Source of the DNA: Dyella nitratireducens
GTDB taxonomy: Bacteria > Pseudomonadota > Gammaproteobacteria > Xanthomonadales > Rhodanobacteraceae
DNA: 64,000 nt
Assembly: GCF_014642835.1 (NCBI RefSeq)
Contig: NZ_BMJA01000002.1
Coordinates: 930,867-994,866 of the forward strand
Reading direction: 5' to 3'
Program-made: the position numbers and the translations under genes
The notes under the pieces: model-generated
What the model was told of the DNA's origin: nothing
Seen by the model: only the letters and a program-made list of their open reading frames with translations
Database searches by the model: none
Shown here: one piece after another, positions 34,549-42,638 of the stretch
Layout: each line of letters starts with the position of its first letter
Position numbering within the stretch: position 1 is the stretch's first letter

Positions 34549-35112
34549 ATGGTTACCGAATTTCGGCCACTGATCGAGGTATTGCGCGAGTTGCAAAGGC
34601 TCGTGCAAAAGAAGGTGTCCGGTCACTTCTTTATTGCTACCGAAAGCAATCACTCGTCCATGATTTTGCTGCGTAACGGCCAGGTGGACGAGGTGACGTT
34701 CAGCCGTTACCGCAGCGACGAGGCCGTCAAGCAGCTGGCCGGCGTATCGGCCGCCCGCGCCCGGTTTCAGCCGGGCAAGTTCGATGCGTCCGCGGGCAGG
34801 ACACCGTTGGGTGAGGCTGCCTTGCAATGGCTGCTTGGCGGTTTCGAAAGCGACAAGGCCGTGCAACAGCGCGTGGCACCAGCCGCCGCGCCCAGTGCGC
34901 CACCTAAAACGGATGCCGAAGCAAGCCGCGAAATAGTCGAAAAGGTGACGCTGACCTACCTGGGTCCCATCGGTACGCTGATCTGCGATGAAGCGTTTTC
35001 CAGTTCCGGCAACATGGATCAGGTGCTGGAGCAGATTGGCTCGAATCTTTCCACGCCGGAAGAAATCCGGCGATTCATGGAAGAAGTGCGTTCAGCCTTG
35101 GCCAGGGGTTGA
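34549..35112 (+). CDS. hypothetical protein with PATAN/DUF4388-like N-terminus
   Basis: 187 residues. The N-terminal 75 (VLRELQRLVQKKVSGHFFIATESNHSSMILLRNGQVDEVTFSRYRSDEAV) look like the DUF4388/PATAN fold seen in prokaryotic signalling proteins: a basic sheet followed by a ligand-free pocket. A Pro/Ala linker (105-120) leads to a helical C-terminal domain containing TYLGPIGTLICDEAFSS, which resembles small domains found at the ends of other signalling proteins (DUF8082-like). It follows the Cache-HAMP gene on the same strand. A cytoplasmic adaptor role is inference. Confidence 0.5.
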   Translation: MVTEFRPLIEVLRELQRLVQKKVSGHFFIATESNHSSMILLRNGQVDEVTFSRYRSDEAVKQLAGVSAARARFQPGKFDASAGRTPLGEAALQWLLGGFESDKAVQQRVAPAAAPSAPPKTDAEASREIVEKVTLTYLGPIGTLICDEAFSSSGNMDQVLEQIGSNLSTPEEIRRFMEEVRSALARG

Positions 35113-35208
35113 TGCGCGGCGTGGCACCACCACGCGCCGCGTGTACGGCGAATCTCGATCGAATAGCCGGGGCTTGTTTCAAGCTTGCCGAGTGTTCGAT
35201 GGCGCATT

Positions 35209-35228
35209 ATATTAGATAAATCTAATAT
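35209..35228. promoter_or_regulatory. Perfect AT-rich palindrome, candidate BigR operator
   Basis: ATATTAGA, TAAA, TCTAATAT: perfect 8-bp arms with a 4-bp spacer, ending 12 bp before the first ATG of the sulfide operon. ArsR-type BigR repressors bind AT-rich palindromes overlapping their own operon promoter, and a BigR-like protein is encoded as the last gene of this operon. Confidence 0.75.
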
Positions 35229-35240
35229 TCGAATGTTTCT

Positions 35241-35669
35241 ATGCATCCCTGGCTCTTTGCCGCCCTTGGCGGTGGTCTGATCGGACTGTCTGCCGTGCTG
35301 TTGATGGGCACGCTAGGGCGCATTGCGGGCATCAGCGGCATTGCGGCAGGCCTGCTGTCGCGTACGTTGGCAGGCGATCGCGCTTGGCGTGTGTGCTTCG
35401 TCTTCGGGCTTGCCACGGCGCCCGTGTTTTTGCGCTGGTGGCCAGATATCCATGTGGGAGTACCCCAGGTGGGCTGGCCCTGGATGGTGGCGGCCGGCTT
35501 GCTGGTCGGGGTGGGCACAAAACTGGGCAGCGGTTGTACCAGCGGCCACGGCGTATGCGGGATGGCCCGTCTGTCGTCACGCTCCATGCTGGCAACCGTC
35601 GTGTTCATGTCGGTTGCCATCGCCACGGTTTACGTGGTGCGGCACGTGTTGGGAGGCTTGCCCGCATGA
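35241..35669 (+). CDS. YeeE/YedE family (sulfur-related) membrane protein, first half
   Basis: 142 residues, four to five membrane helices. GTKLGSGCTSGHGVCGM holds the conserved cysteine/glycine motif of the YeeE/YedE (DUF395) family, which moves thiosulfate or related sulfur species through Cys-lined pores. In many bacteria the transporter is split into two short proteins as here; the second half starts four bases before this one stops (ATGA). First gene after the BigR-like operator. Confidence 0.88.
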   Translation: MHPWLFAALGGGLIGLSAVLLMGTLGRIAGISGIAAGLLSRTLAGDRAWRVCFVFGLATAPVFLRWWPDIHVGVPQVGWPWMVAAGLLVGVGTKLGSGCTSGHGVCGMARLSSRSMLATVVFMSVAIATVYVVRHVLGGLPA

Positions 35670-36067
35670 AATGCCTGATAGCCGGATTGGCAGGCCTGAT
35701 ATTTGGCGTGGGCCTTGTGCTCAGTGGGATGGCGCAACCCGCCGTGGTGTTGGGTTTTCTGGACGTGGCCGGGGCATGGGACCCCCGCTTGCTGTTCGTG
35801 ATGATGGCGGCGGTCCCGGTCACGATGATCGGCTACCGCTGGGTATGGCGGCGATCCGCGCCATGGTTGGCCGATGGTTTTCGCCTGCCGGAAAGCCGCC
35901 GTATCGATGTGCGTCTTGTGGCCGGCGCAGCGCTGTTTGGCATCGGCTGGGGGCTTGCCGGCTATTGCCCGGGCCCGGCCCTGGTGTCGCTGGCAAGCGG
36001 CCTGTTGCCGGTGTGGGCGCTGGTTGTCGCGATGCTCGTGGGCTGGCGGTTTGCTGATCGCATTTGA
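35666..36067 (+). CDS. YeeE/YedE family (sulfur-related) membrane protein, second half
   Basis: 133 residues, DUF6691/YeeE-like. Membrane helices at about 5-25, 40-60, 82-100 and 110-128. GIGWGLAGYCPGPAL contains the second conserved cysteine motif (C104). It probably pairs with the preceding protein to form one sulfur-species channel or transporter in the inner membrane. The 13-bp gap to the hydrolase gene keeps them on one transcript. Confidence 0.88.
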   Translation: MKCLIAGLAGLIFGVGLVLSGMAQPAVVLGFLDVAGAWDPRLLFVMMAAVPVTMIGYRWVWRRSAPWLADGFRLPESRRIDVRLVAGAALFGIGWGLAGYCPGPALVSLASGLLPVWALVVAMLVGWRFADRI

Positions 36068-36080
36068 AAGGAACCCATTT

Positions 36081-36947
36081 ATGACTGCGCCAGAGATCAA
36101 GGCTTTTTTCGATGCGGCTAGCAACACCTTCAGTTACGTGGCTTGGGATCCGGCAACGCGTGAGGCGGCGATCATCGATAGCGTGCTCGATTTCGATCCG
36201 GCCTCCGGACGCACGGGCCGTGCTTCGGCGGATGCCATGGCCGCCTTCGTGCAAGACATGCGTTTATCGGTGGCCTGGCTGATAGAAACCCATGTGCACG
36301 CCGATCACCTGTCGGCAGCACCGTATCTGCAAACGCGTTTGGGCGGAACCATCGGTATTGGTGAGCACATCGTGGATGTGCAGCTGGTGTTCGGTGGCTT
36401 ATTCAACGCCGGCACGGCATTCCGGCGCGACGGCAGCCAATTCGGCCATCTGTTCAAGGATGGAGAACGCTACCGCCTCGGCAATATCGAGGCCATCGCG
36501 TTTCACACGCCCGGCCACACACCGGCCTGCATGACGCATGTGATCGGCGACGCTGCTTTCGTGGGCGATACGCTGTTCATGCCCGACTATGGCTCCGCAC
36601 GCTGCGATTTTCCAGGCGGCGATGCCGCTACGTTGTATCGATCTTCCCGCAAGCTGTTCGAATTGCCGGACGATACCCGGGTTTTTTTGTGCCATGACTA
36701 TAAGCCGCTCGGGCGCGACACCTATGGATACGCAACGACGATAGGCGAGCAGAAACAAAACAATATCCATCTGCATGAAGGTGTGACCGAAGAGGAGTTT
36801 GTGCGCATGCGCACAGCGCGGGATGCCACGCTGGCCATGCCGCGCCTGTTGCTTCCATCGGTGCAAGTCAACATGTGCGCGGGACACTTGCCGCCTCCCG
36901 AGGACAATGGTCTTCGCTACCTCAAGCTGCCGCTGGATGCGCTATGA
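36081..36947 (+). CDS. persulfide-dioxygenase-like metallo-beta-lactamase fold hydrolase (Blh/ETHE1 type)
   Basis: 288 residues, AAAGGAA ahead of ATG. HVHADH (71-76), H146 (TPGHTPACMTHV), D163 (GDTLFMPDYGSARCDFPGGD) and H205 (LCHDYKP) form the metal site of the metallo-beta-lactamase fold; the GSARCDFPGGD block is typical of ETHE1-type persulfide dioxygenases. These oxidise glutathione persulfide to sulfite. There is no fused rhodanese domain, as in the Blh proteins of bigR operons. It overlaps bigR by ATGA. Confidence 0.9.
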   Translation: MTAPEIKAFFDAASNTFSYVAWDPATREAAIIDSVLDFDPASGRTGRASADAMAAFVQDMRLSVAWLIETHVHADHLSAAPYLQTRLGGTIGIGEHIVDVQLVFGGLFNAGTAFRRDGSQFGHLFKDGERYRLGNIEAIAFHTPGHTPACMTHVIGDAAFVGDTLFMPDYGSARCDFPGGDAATLYRSSRKLFELPDDTRVFLCHDYKPLGRDTYGYATTIGEQKQNNIHLHEGVTEEEFVRMRTARDATLAMPRLLLPSVQVNMCAGHLPPPEDNGLRYLKLPLDAL

Positions 36948-37288
36948 AGAAAACCACCACCAACACGTCTCGTCAGCAGCAGGCAGGCGGGCTGGATATC
37001 CGGGCCATGCAACGCCGCGCCGATGACGTCGTCGCCATGCTCAAGGCCATCGGCAACCAGAACCGCTTGCTGCTTCTGTGCCAAATGGTGGACGGCGAGC
37101 GTTCGGTCAACGAACTGGCCGAGAATCTGGACGTTGCGCAAAGCGTGGTGTCACAGCACCTGGCCTTGCTGCGCCGCGAGGGTCTCATCAAGGGGCGTCG
37201 TGAAGGGCAGTCGATTTTCTATGACATCAGCGATGAGCGCGTTCACGCGTTGATGGCGGCGCTTCATGACGTGCTCTGCAAGAAATAA
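36944..37288 (+). CDS. bigR: BigR-like ArsR-family persulfide-sensing repressor
   Basis: 114 residues, winged helix: AIGNQNRLLLLCQMVDGERSVNELAENL, QSVVSQHLALLRREGLIKGRREGQSIFYDI. C46 and C112 are 66 residues apart, the same spacing as the redox cysteine pair of BigR (C42 and C108), which forms a polysulfide bridge and releases DNA when sulfide or persulfide builds up. The operon holds a persulfide dioxygenase and sulfur transporters, and a palindrome at 35209-35228 is the likely target. Here bigR is last, not first, in the operon. Confidence 0.88.
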   Translation: MKKTTTNTSRQQQAGGLDIRAMQRRADDVVAMLKAIGNQNRLLLLCQMVDGERSVNELAENLDVAQSVVSQHLALLRREGLIKGRREGQSIFYDISDERVHALMAALHDVLCKK

Positions 37289-37663
37289 ACAGCTGCAAGT
37301 GCCAGAAACGTCGCCTTCACTAGCGCAGCGGCTGAGGCTGAGGTATCTCCACGTTTTTTTATCATTCCGGCAAGAACCGAATTTCGCGTCAATACAGTTT
37401 CAGCGCGAATCATCATTCCGGCGAAGGTCCACTGCTGTCCGGGGAAGTTTCGTAGTACCTCACCGTCATTCCGGCGAAGACCGGAATCCATCGTCAATAC
37501 GGAGCATGGATTCCGGCCTTCGCCGGAATGACGGTGAGGTAGGATTGAATTTTTCCGCAGCGAACGACGTTTTTTTGTATTGAGAAACACGTCAAGGAAC
37601 TTCGTATGATGAACAGAAGTGAGCTGTCACTCTCGAAGACTCGATCGCATTAGGATGGGATGC
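37289..37663. other. Intergenic region with tandem family B elements
   Basis: 375 bp after bigR. It contains two degenerate REP-like half units (around 37363-37379 and 37408-37426) and a complete short pair (37459-37541). The overlapping short reading frames on both strands are repeat-encoded. The promoter of the pxp operon probably lies in the last 110 bp. Confidence 0.55.
37459..37541. repeat. Family B short REP-like pair
   Basis: CTCACCGTCATTCCGGCGAA facing TTCGCCGGAATGACGGTGAG, with internal CATCGTCAATACGGAGCATG. Downstream of bigR. Confidence 0.85.
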
Positions 37664-38374
37664 ATGACGCAGGCCTGGCCGCCCATGCAAATCGAACCGC
37701 TCGCGGAAGACGCATGGCTTTTGCGTCTTGGTGGCACCATCGATATCGACGTGAATGCGCGCGTGCATGCAGCGGCGGCCAGGCTTCGATCGGGACTTGC
37801 CGATGTGGAATGCGTACCTGCCTATGCAAGTTTGCTGCTGCGCTTTGATCCGATGCGCTGGCTGGATAATGACGGCGATTTTTCCGGGCAGCGCTTGCGC
37901 GGCGCCATCGACGCTGCTCTGCAACAGGCAGGTGCATCGGAAACGGCACCGCGTGAGCTGATCATTCCTGTTTGCTACGGCGGGGAAGCAGGCGAAGATC
38001 TGCACGATGTCGCGGCGCACACGCAACTGTCGCCGGAAGAAATCATTGCACGCCATACCGCCCCGACTTATCGCGTTGCCATGCTCGGCTTCGCGCCGGG
38101 GTTTCCTTATCTGCTTGGCCTCGATCCCGCGTTGGCCATGCCGCGGCGAAGTAGTCCACGTACCAGCGTGCCAGCCGGCAGTGTGGCTATCGGCGGACAA
38201 CAGACAGGCATCTATCCACAGGCATTGCCTGGCGGGTGGCAATTGATCGGCCGTACGCCGTTGCGGCTGTTCGATGCGACGGCTGGTGCGCCGTCCTTGT
38301 TGCTCCCGGGTGACCGTGTTCGCTTTCGGGCGATTGACGGGCACGAGTATCGACGCTTCGCCGCAGCGACATGA
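37664..38374 (+). CDS. pxpB: 5-oxoprolinase subunit PxpB
   Basis: 236 residues from ATG 37664, with AGGATGGGA upstream; ATG 37655 is possible. It carries the PxpB (formerly KipI, carboxyltransferase domain) pattern: CYGGEAGEDLHDVAAHTQLSPEEIIARHTAPTY..., GFAPGFPYLLGLDPAL and VAIGGQQTGIYP. With PxpC and PxpA it hydrolyses 5-oxoproline to glutamate using ATP. First gene of a six-gene run and coupled to pxpC by ATGA. Confidence 0.93.
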   Translation: MTQAWPPMQIEPLAEDAWLLRLGGTIDIDVNARVHAAAARLRSGLADVECVPAYASLLLRFDPMRWLDNDGDFSGQRLRGAIDAALQQAGASETAPRELIIPVCYGGEAGEDLHDVAAHTQLSPEEIIARHTAPTYRVAMLGFAPGFPYLLGLDPALAMPRRSSPRTSVPAGSVAIGGQQTGIYPQALPGGWQLIGRTPLRLFDATAGAPSLLLPGDRVRFRAIDGHEYRRFAAAT

Positions 38375-39342
38375 GTATTGAAGTCATCAAACCCGGCCTG
38401 CTCAGCAGCCTGCAAGATGCGGGACGCCGCGGTCATGCCGCACTTGGCGTGGGTCGCGCGGGTGCGATGGATGAGCCATCGTGGCGCCTCGCCAATGCGC
38501 TGGTGGGCAACAGGGATGAAGAGGCCGCGCTGGAGATCACGCTGGCCGGTCCCACCCTGCGTTTCCGGCAGAGTGCAGTGATTGCCATCACGGGCGGAAT
38601 CCTCGAAGCGCGCGCGGATGGCCAGCGCTTGCCGTTGTGGACGAGCTGCTTTCTGCCCGCAGGCACCGTGCTTCGTCTTGGCGTCATGCGCCATGGCTGC
38701 CGCAGCTATCTCGCGGTAAAGGGTGGCTTCGACGGCGAGCCTGTGCTCGGTAGCCGCAGTACCGATCTGCACGCACGCATGGGTCGAGCCATCCAGGCCG
38801 GCGACATCTTGTCCATCGGCGCGCACGCGGGTGCGCGCTGGTTTCGTTCCGGCAAACAGATACGGGCGCTGCGCTGGGGTCTCGATCCACAGCCATGGCT
38901 CGACTATGCACAGGCACCGTTGGCGTTGGTGCGCGGACATCACTACGCGGCACTCGACGACGCGTCGCAGCGCGCACTGTTTGCGCAACGCTTCCTGATC
39001 AGCAAGGACAGCAACCGTACCGGCAACCGGCTGGACGGCACGCCGCTGCGACTGCGCGAGCCGTTGGAACTGATATCCGAAGCCACGCTGCCTGGCACGC
39101 TACAGCTGCCGCCCTCGGGGCAGCCGATTCTGCTGCTGGCCGAAGCGCCGGTTACGGGTGGCTATCCACGCATCGGCCAGCTCGCCGCGGTGGATCTTCC
39201 ACGTATCGGTCAGCGTCGGCCGGGCAATGGCGTATATTTCCGCGAGACTTCCATGGATGAGGCATGGCAGCGCCTTCGCGATCGCGACGTATCGCTGCGA
39301 CGTCTGCTTCAACGCATCGAACAACGGCTGGAATCCACATGA
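38371..39342 (+). CDS. pxpC: 5-oxoprolinase subunit PxpC (biotin-dependent carboxyltransferase-like)
   Basis: 323 residues. SIEVIKPGLLSSLQDAGRRGHAALGVGRAGAMDEPSWRLAN is the family opening, and RSYLAVKGGFDGEPVLGSRSTDL is the conserved central block (formerly KipA/YbgK). ISKDSNRTGNRLDG and the YPRIGQLAAVDLPRIGQRRPG end are also typical. Works as a complex with PxpB. ATGA overlaps at both ends show tight coupling with pxpB and pxpA. Confidence 0.93.
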   Translation: MSIEVIKPGLLSSLQDAGRRGHAALGVGRAGAMDEPSWRLANALVGNRDEEAALEITLAGPTLRFRQSAVIAITGGILEARADGQRLPLWTSCFLPAGTVLRLGVMRHGCRSYLAVKGGFDGEPVLGSRSTDLHARMGRAIQAGDILSIGAHAGARWFRSGKQIRALRWGLDPQPWLDYAQAPLALVRGHHYAALDDASQRALFAQRFLISKDSNRTGNRLDGTPLRLREPLELISEATLPGTLQLPPSGQPILLLAEAPVTGGYPRIGQLAAVDLPRIGQRRPGNGVYFRETSMDEAWQRLRDRDVSLRRLLQRIEQRLEST

Positions 39343-40130
39343 AAAACCCCTTCGCCAAGACCATCGATATCAACAGCGACCTGGGTGAATCCTTCGGCGC
39401 GTGGCGCATGGGCAACGACGCCGCACTGCTTGCCATCGTCAGCTCGGCCAATATCGCCTGTGGCTTTCACGGTGGCGATCCGGACATCATGCGTGGCACC
39501 GTGGCCATGGCCGTGCAGCATGACGTGGCGATGGGCGCCCACGTGTCGCTGCCGGATCTACAGGGTTTCGGCCGCCGCGAGATGGCGGTGACGCCGAACG
39601 AAGCCTATGCGCTCACGCTGTACCAGATCGGCGCATTGCACGGATTTGTGCAAGCGGCCGGCACGCGGTTGCACCATGTGAAGCCGCATGGCGCGCTGTA
39701 CAACATGGCAGCGCGCGACGCGAAACTGGCGGCGGCCATCGCACGTGCCGTGCATGATTTTGATCGATCACTGTGCTTGTTCGGCCTCGCCAATTCGGCA
39801 CTGATCGATGCGGGCAGGGCAGTGGGCCTACCGGTTGCTGCCGAGGCGTTTGCCGATCGCCGCTATTGTTCCGATGGCACGTTGCAATCGCGGCGCGAAC
39901 CGGACGCGCTGATCCAGGAAAGCGATGAAGCTATCGCCCAGGCGATGGCGATGGCACGCGAAGGACATGTGCGCGCCATCGACGGCAGCATCGTCGCGCT
40001 GCAGGCCGACACCTTGTGCGTGCATGGCGACGGCGCGCATGCCGTGGATTTCGCGCGCCAGCTGCGTGCCGCACTGGAAGCCGCCGACATCGGCATTGCA
40101 CCCCCGCATGGCATGGAGAGGCATGCATGA
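39339..40130 (+). CDS. pxpA: 5-oxoprolinase subunit PxpA (LamB/YcsF family)
   Basis: 263 residues from ATG 39339. IDINSDLGESFGAWRMGND near the start, ANIACGFHGGDPDIM and HVKPHGALYN are hallmarks of the LamB/YcsF family. The conserved Asp and His residues of these blocks form the presumed active site. PxpA completes the ATP-dependent prokaryotic 5-oxoprolinase. The gene order pxpB-pxpC-pxpA followed by permease genes supports a pyroglutamate salvage operon. Confidence 0.95.
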   Translation: MKNPFAKTIDINSDLGESFGAWRMGNDAALLAIVSSANIACGFHGGDPDIMRGTVAMAVQHDVAMGAHVSLPDLQGFGRREMAVTPNEAYALTLYQIGALHGFVQAAGTRLHHVKPHGALYNMAARDAKLAAAIARAVHDFDRSLCLFGLANSALIDAGRAVGLPVAAEAFADRRYCSDGTLQSRREPDALIQESDEAIAQAMAMAREGHVRAIDGSIVALQADTLCVHGDGAHAVDFARQLRAALEAADIGIAPPHGMERHA

Positions 40131-40804
40131 ATTACTGGCCGCTGTTGGGCGTCGTGGTCATCGTCATCGGCTTTGCGCTGCGATTCAACGCGATCCCTGT
40201 GGTGGTTTGCGCAGCGCTCGTCAGTGGTTTGCTGGCCGGATTGCATCCGCTCGATCTGTTGGCGCTATTGGGCAGGAGTTTCGTTTCCTCGCGCGTGCTG
40301 TTGCTGTTCGTGCTCACCCTGCCTGCCATCGGCCTGCTGGAACATGCCGGATTGCGTGAGCATGCCCAGCAATGGATGGGACGGTTGCGCGGGCTCACGC
40401 TCGCGCGCCTGTTGATCGGTTACCTGCTGGTGCGCGAAGGGCTGGCGATGCTGGGCCTCACCGGTGTTGCCGGTGCGGCGCAAACGGTGCGTCCGCTGCT
40501 GGCGCCCATGGCCGAGGCTGCCGCGGAGAAGATTCACCCGCACCTGAGCGACACCGATCGCGATGAGGTGCGCGCCGTCGCTGCGGCGACTGACAATATC
40601 GGCCGCTTCTTTGGCGAAGACGTGTTTATTGCGCTGGGCGCCGTGCTGCTTATCCAGGGTTTCTACGCGCAACACGGCATCGAGCTCACGCCGTTGTCCA
40701 TCGCGTTGTGGGCATTGCCCACGGCGATCGCCGCCTTCGGGATACAGTCGTTGCGTATCTGGTTGTTCCAGCGCCGCCTCGTACGCCGGGCCAGGGCGGC
40801 CTGA
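40127..40804 (+). CDS. DUF969 family membrane protein (likely 5-oxoproline permease subunit)
   Basis: 225 residues with about five membrane helices from ATG 40127 (ATGA overlap with pxpA). LREHAQQWMGRLRGLTLARLL and EKIHPHLSDTDRDEVRAVAAATDNIGRFFGEDVFIA are the conserved DUF969 regions. DUF969 and DUF979 genes occur side by side and commonly next to pyroglutamate genes. Position between pxpA and pcp suggests one half of a permease for 5-oxoproline or pyroglutamyl peptides; the transport role is inference. Confidence 0.85.
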   Translation: MNYWPLLGVVVIVIGFALRFNAIPVVVCAALVSGLLAGLHPLDLLALLGRSFVSSRVLLLFVLTLPAIGLLEHAGLREHAQQWMGRLRGLTLARLLIGYLLVREGLAMLGLTGVAGAAQTVRPLLAPMAEAAAEKIHPHLSDTDRDEVRAVAAATDNIGRFFGEDVFIALGAVLLIQGFYAQHGIELTPLSIALWALPTAIAAFGIQSLRIWLFQRRLVRRARAA

Positions 40805-40806
40805 GC

Positions 40807-41775
40807 ATGCTGCGCATCGACTATGTGTATGGGCTGATTGGGGCCTTCCTGCTGTTTACCGCGTGGCGCAACTTGCGTGATCGCCAATACCCGCGCGCGG
40901 CCTTCTGGTTGCTGCTGGGTGTGCTGTTTGCCGGAGGCGATTTCGTCTTGGCGCAGCAGAAGATAGGTCATGCGTTGCCTGCCCAGTTTGCCGGGTGCAT
41001 GGTCATTGCGCTTGCATTGCTGGCACCGTTTCTCCGCCGCCAGTCGCATCCGGAAACAGTGAGTGCTTCGGCGCGGCTGGCGTCTGCCCTGCGCCTTGGT
41101 CACCAATTGTTTGTACCGGCCTTGCTGATTCCGCTGGTAACGCTGCTGATCGCATTGTTCGGAGAGCATCTCTTTATCGGTGGGTCAGCACTGTTCGCCA
41201 AGCCCCAGATGACACTGACCGGGCTCGCATTGGCGTGCATGGTGGCGCTGTTCGCCGCCGCCCATGTGGCACGTGCATCGCTGCATGTGGGCTTGGCAGA
41301 GGGCAGGCGTTTACTCGATGCCATCGGATGGGCCGCCCTGCTGCCGTTGCTGCTCGCTGCGCTTGGCGAGGTATTCACGCAGAGCGGCGTGGGAACTGCC
41401 ATCGCTGCACTGTCGGGCGCGATATTGCCCGAAGGCAATGCCTTCATGTGCTTGCTGGTGTTCGCGCTCGGCATGGTGCTTTTCACGGTGATCATGGGCA
41501 ATGCCTTTGCCGCTTTCCCGGTCATGATGGCCGGCATTGGGCTACCGCTGCTGATACAACGCTACGGTGCCAATCCAGCCATCCTCGGCTCCATGGGAAT
41601 GCTGTGTGGATACTGCGGCACGCTGCTGACGCCCATGGCAGCCGACTACAACCTGGTGCCCGCCGCACTGCTGGAACTTCGCAACCCCTACGGCGTGATC
41701 CGTGCACAGGCATGGAGTGCTGTGGGCATTTTCATCGTCACGTTCGTTACCATGTGGTTGCTGGTCTTTCATTGA
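40807..41775 (+). CDS. DUF979 family membrane protein (likely permease partner of DUF969)
   Basis: 322 residues, about nine membrane helices, ATG two bases after the DUF969 stop. Conserved blocks GEVFTQSGVGTAIAALSGAILPEGNAF, MGNAFAAFPVMMAGIGLP and MLCGYCGTLLTPMAADYNLVPAALLEL match DUF979. Such paired hydrophobic proteins with GN-A-F-A-A-F motifs look like ion-transporter-superfamily permeases. It probably forms one transporter with the preceding protein. Confidence 0.85.
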   Translation: MLRIDYVYGLIGAFLLFTAWRNLRDRQYPRAAFWLLLGVLFAGGDFVLAQQKIGHALPAQFAGCMVIALALLAPFLRRQSHPETVSASARLASALRLGHQLFVPALLIPLVTLLIALFGEHLFIGGSALFAKPQMTLTGLALACMVALFAAAHVARASLHVGLAEGRRLLDAIGWAALLPLLLAALGEVFTQSGVGTAIAALSGAILPEGNAFMCLLVFALGMVLFTVIMGNAFAAFPVMMAGIGLPLLIQRYGANPAILGSMGMLCGYCGTLLTPMAADYNLVPAALLELRNPYGVIRAQAWSAVGIFIVTFVTMWLLVFH

Positions 41776-41793
41776 CCGCACAAGATATCTGCC

Positions 41794-42447
41794 ATGAACG
41801 AACACCCGCTCATCCTGCTTACTGGCTTCGTGCCGTTTGGTGGCGAAGACATCAATCCTTCGTGGGAAGCCGTGCGCGTGCTCGACGGCAAGCATATCGG
41901 TGGCCATCGCGTGATATCGCGCCTGCTGCCGACGGCGTTTGCCGAGTCGCAGCGTGATTTGGCATTGCTGGTGGATGAGGTCCAGCCGGCGATCCTGCTG
42001 GGCGTAGGGCAGGCGGGTGGGCGCAGCCGTCTTTCCATCGAGCGCGTGGCGATCAACGTGCAGGATGCACGCATGGCGGACAATGCCGGTGCACAGCCCA
42101 TTGACGAAGCCATCGTGGCTGATGGCCCCGCGGCTTACTTCAGCACGTTACCGATCAAGGCCATGCTCAAGGCTTTGCTTGCCGAGGGTTTGCCTGCCGA
42201 GGTGTCGAATACGGCAGGGACTTTCGTCTGCAACCACGTGGCCTATCTGATGCTGCATCTCGCGGCGAAGCATCGTGACATGCGTGCAGGCTTTATCCAC
42301 ATTCCTTACCTTCCATCACAGGCCGCTCGCTTTGCGAATATGCCGAGCATGCCCAAGGACGATGTAGTGCGTGCGCTGTCGATCGTCTTGGAAGTCGCGG
42401 TGTCACGACGTGACGACGATCGTTTCGGGGCCGGTACGCTCGACTGA
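41794..42447 (+). CDS. pcp: pyrrolidone-carboxylate peptidase (pyroglutamyl peptidase I)
   Basis: 217 residues, cytoplasmic cysteine peptidase of family C15. Catalytic E83 (SIERVAINVQD), C146 in SNTAGTFVCNHVAY, and H169 (GFIHIPYLP), at the spacing of known Pcp enzymes. It removes N-terminal pyroglutamate from peptides. The released 5-oxoproline is the substrate of PxpABC encoded upstream, so peptide trimming, transport and ring opening are in one operon. Confidence 0.95.
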   Translation: MNEHPLILLTGFVPFGGEDINPSWEAVRVLDGKHIGGHRVISRLLPTAFAESQRDLALLVDEVQPAILLGVGQAGGRSRLSIERVAINVQDARMADNAGAQPIDEAIVADGPAAYFSTLPIKAMLKALLAEGLPAEVSNTAGTFVCNHVAYLMLHLAAKHRDMRAGFIHIPYLPSQAARFANMPSMPKDDVVRALSIVLEVAVSRRDDDRFGAGTLD

Positions 42448-42561
42448 CGTTTCGTCGCCGGCAAGCTGGTCGCAAGTGTGCACAGGCTTGCCCGAAAAAT
42501 TCCACAGGAACGGCTGCTGCCAGTCCGACAGGGTGTGCAGGATAGGACGGCGATTTCCTTG

Positions 42562-42609
42562 CGGCCGTCATTCTCGCGAAAGCGCCTTCACTTTCGCTGG
42601 AATGACGGC
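42562..42609. repeat. Diverged REP-like inverted repeat
   Basis: GCGGCCGTCATTCTCGCGAA... facing ...TTTCGCTGGAATGACGGCTC. A weaker, separate variant of family B in the gap between pcp and the esterase gene. Confidence 0.6.
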
Positions 42610-42638
42610 TCTCCGGCTGACTTTAGGGGAGAAGCACC

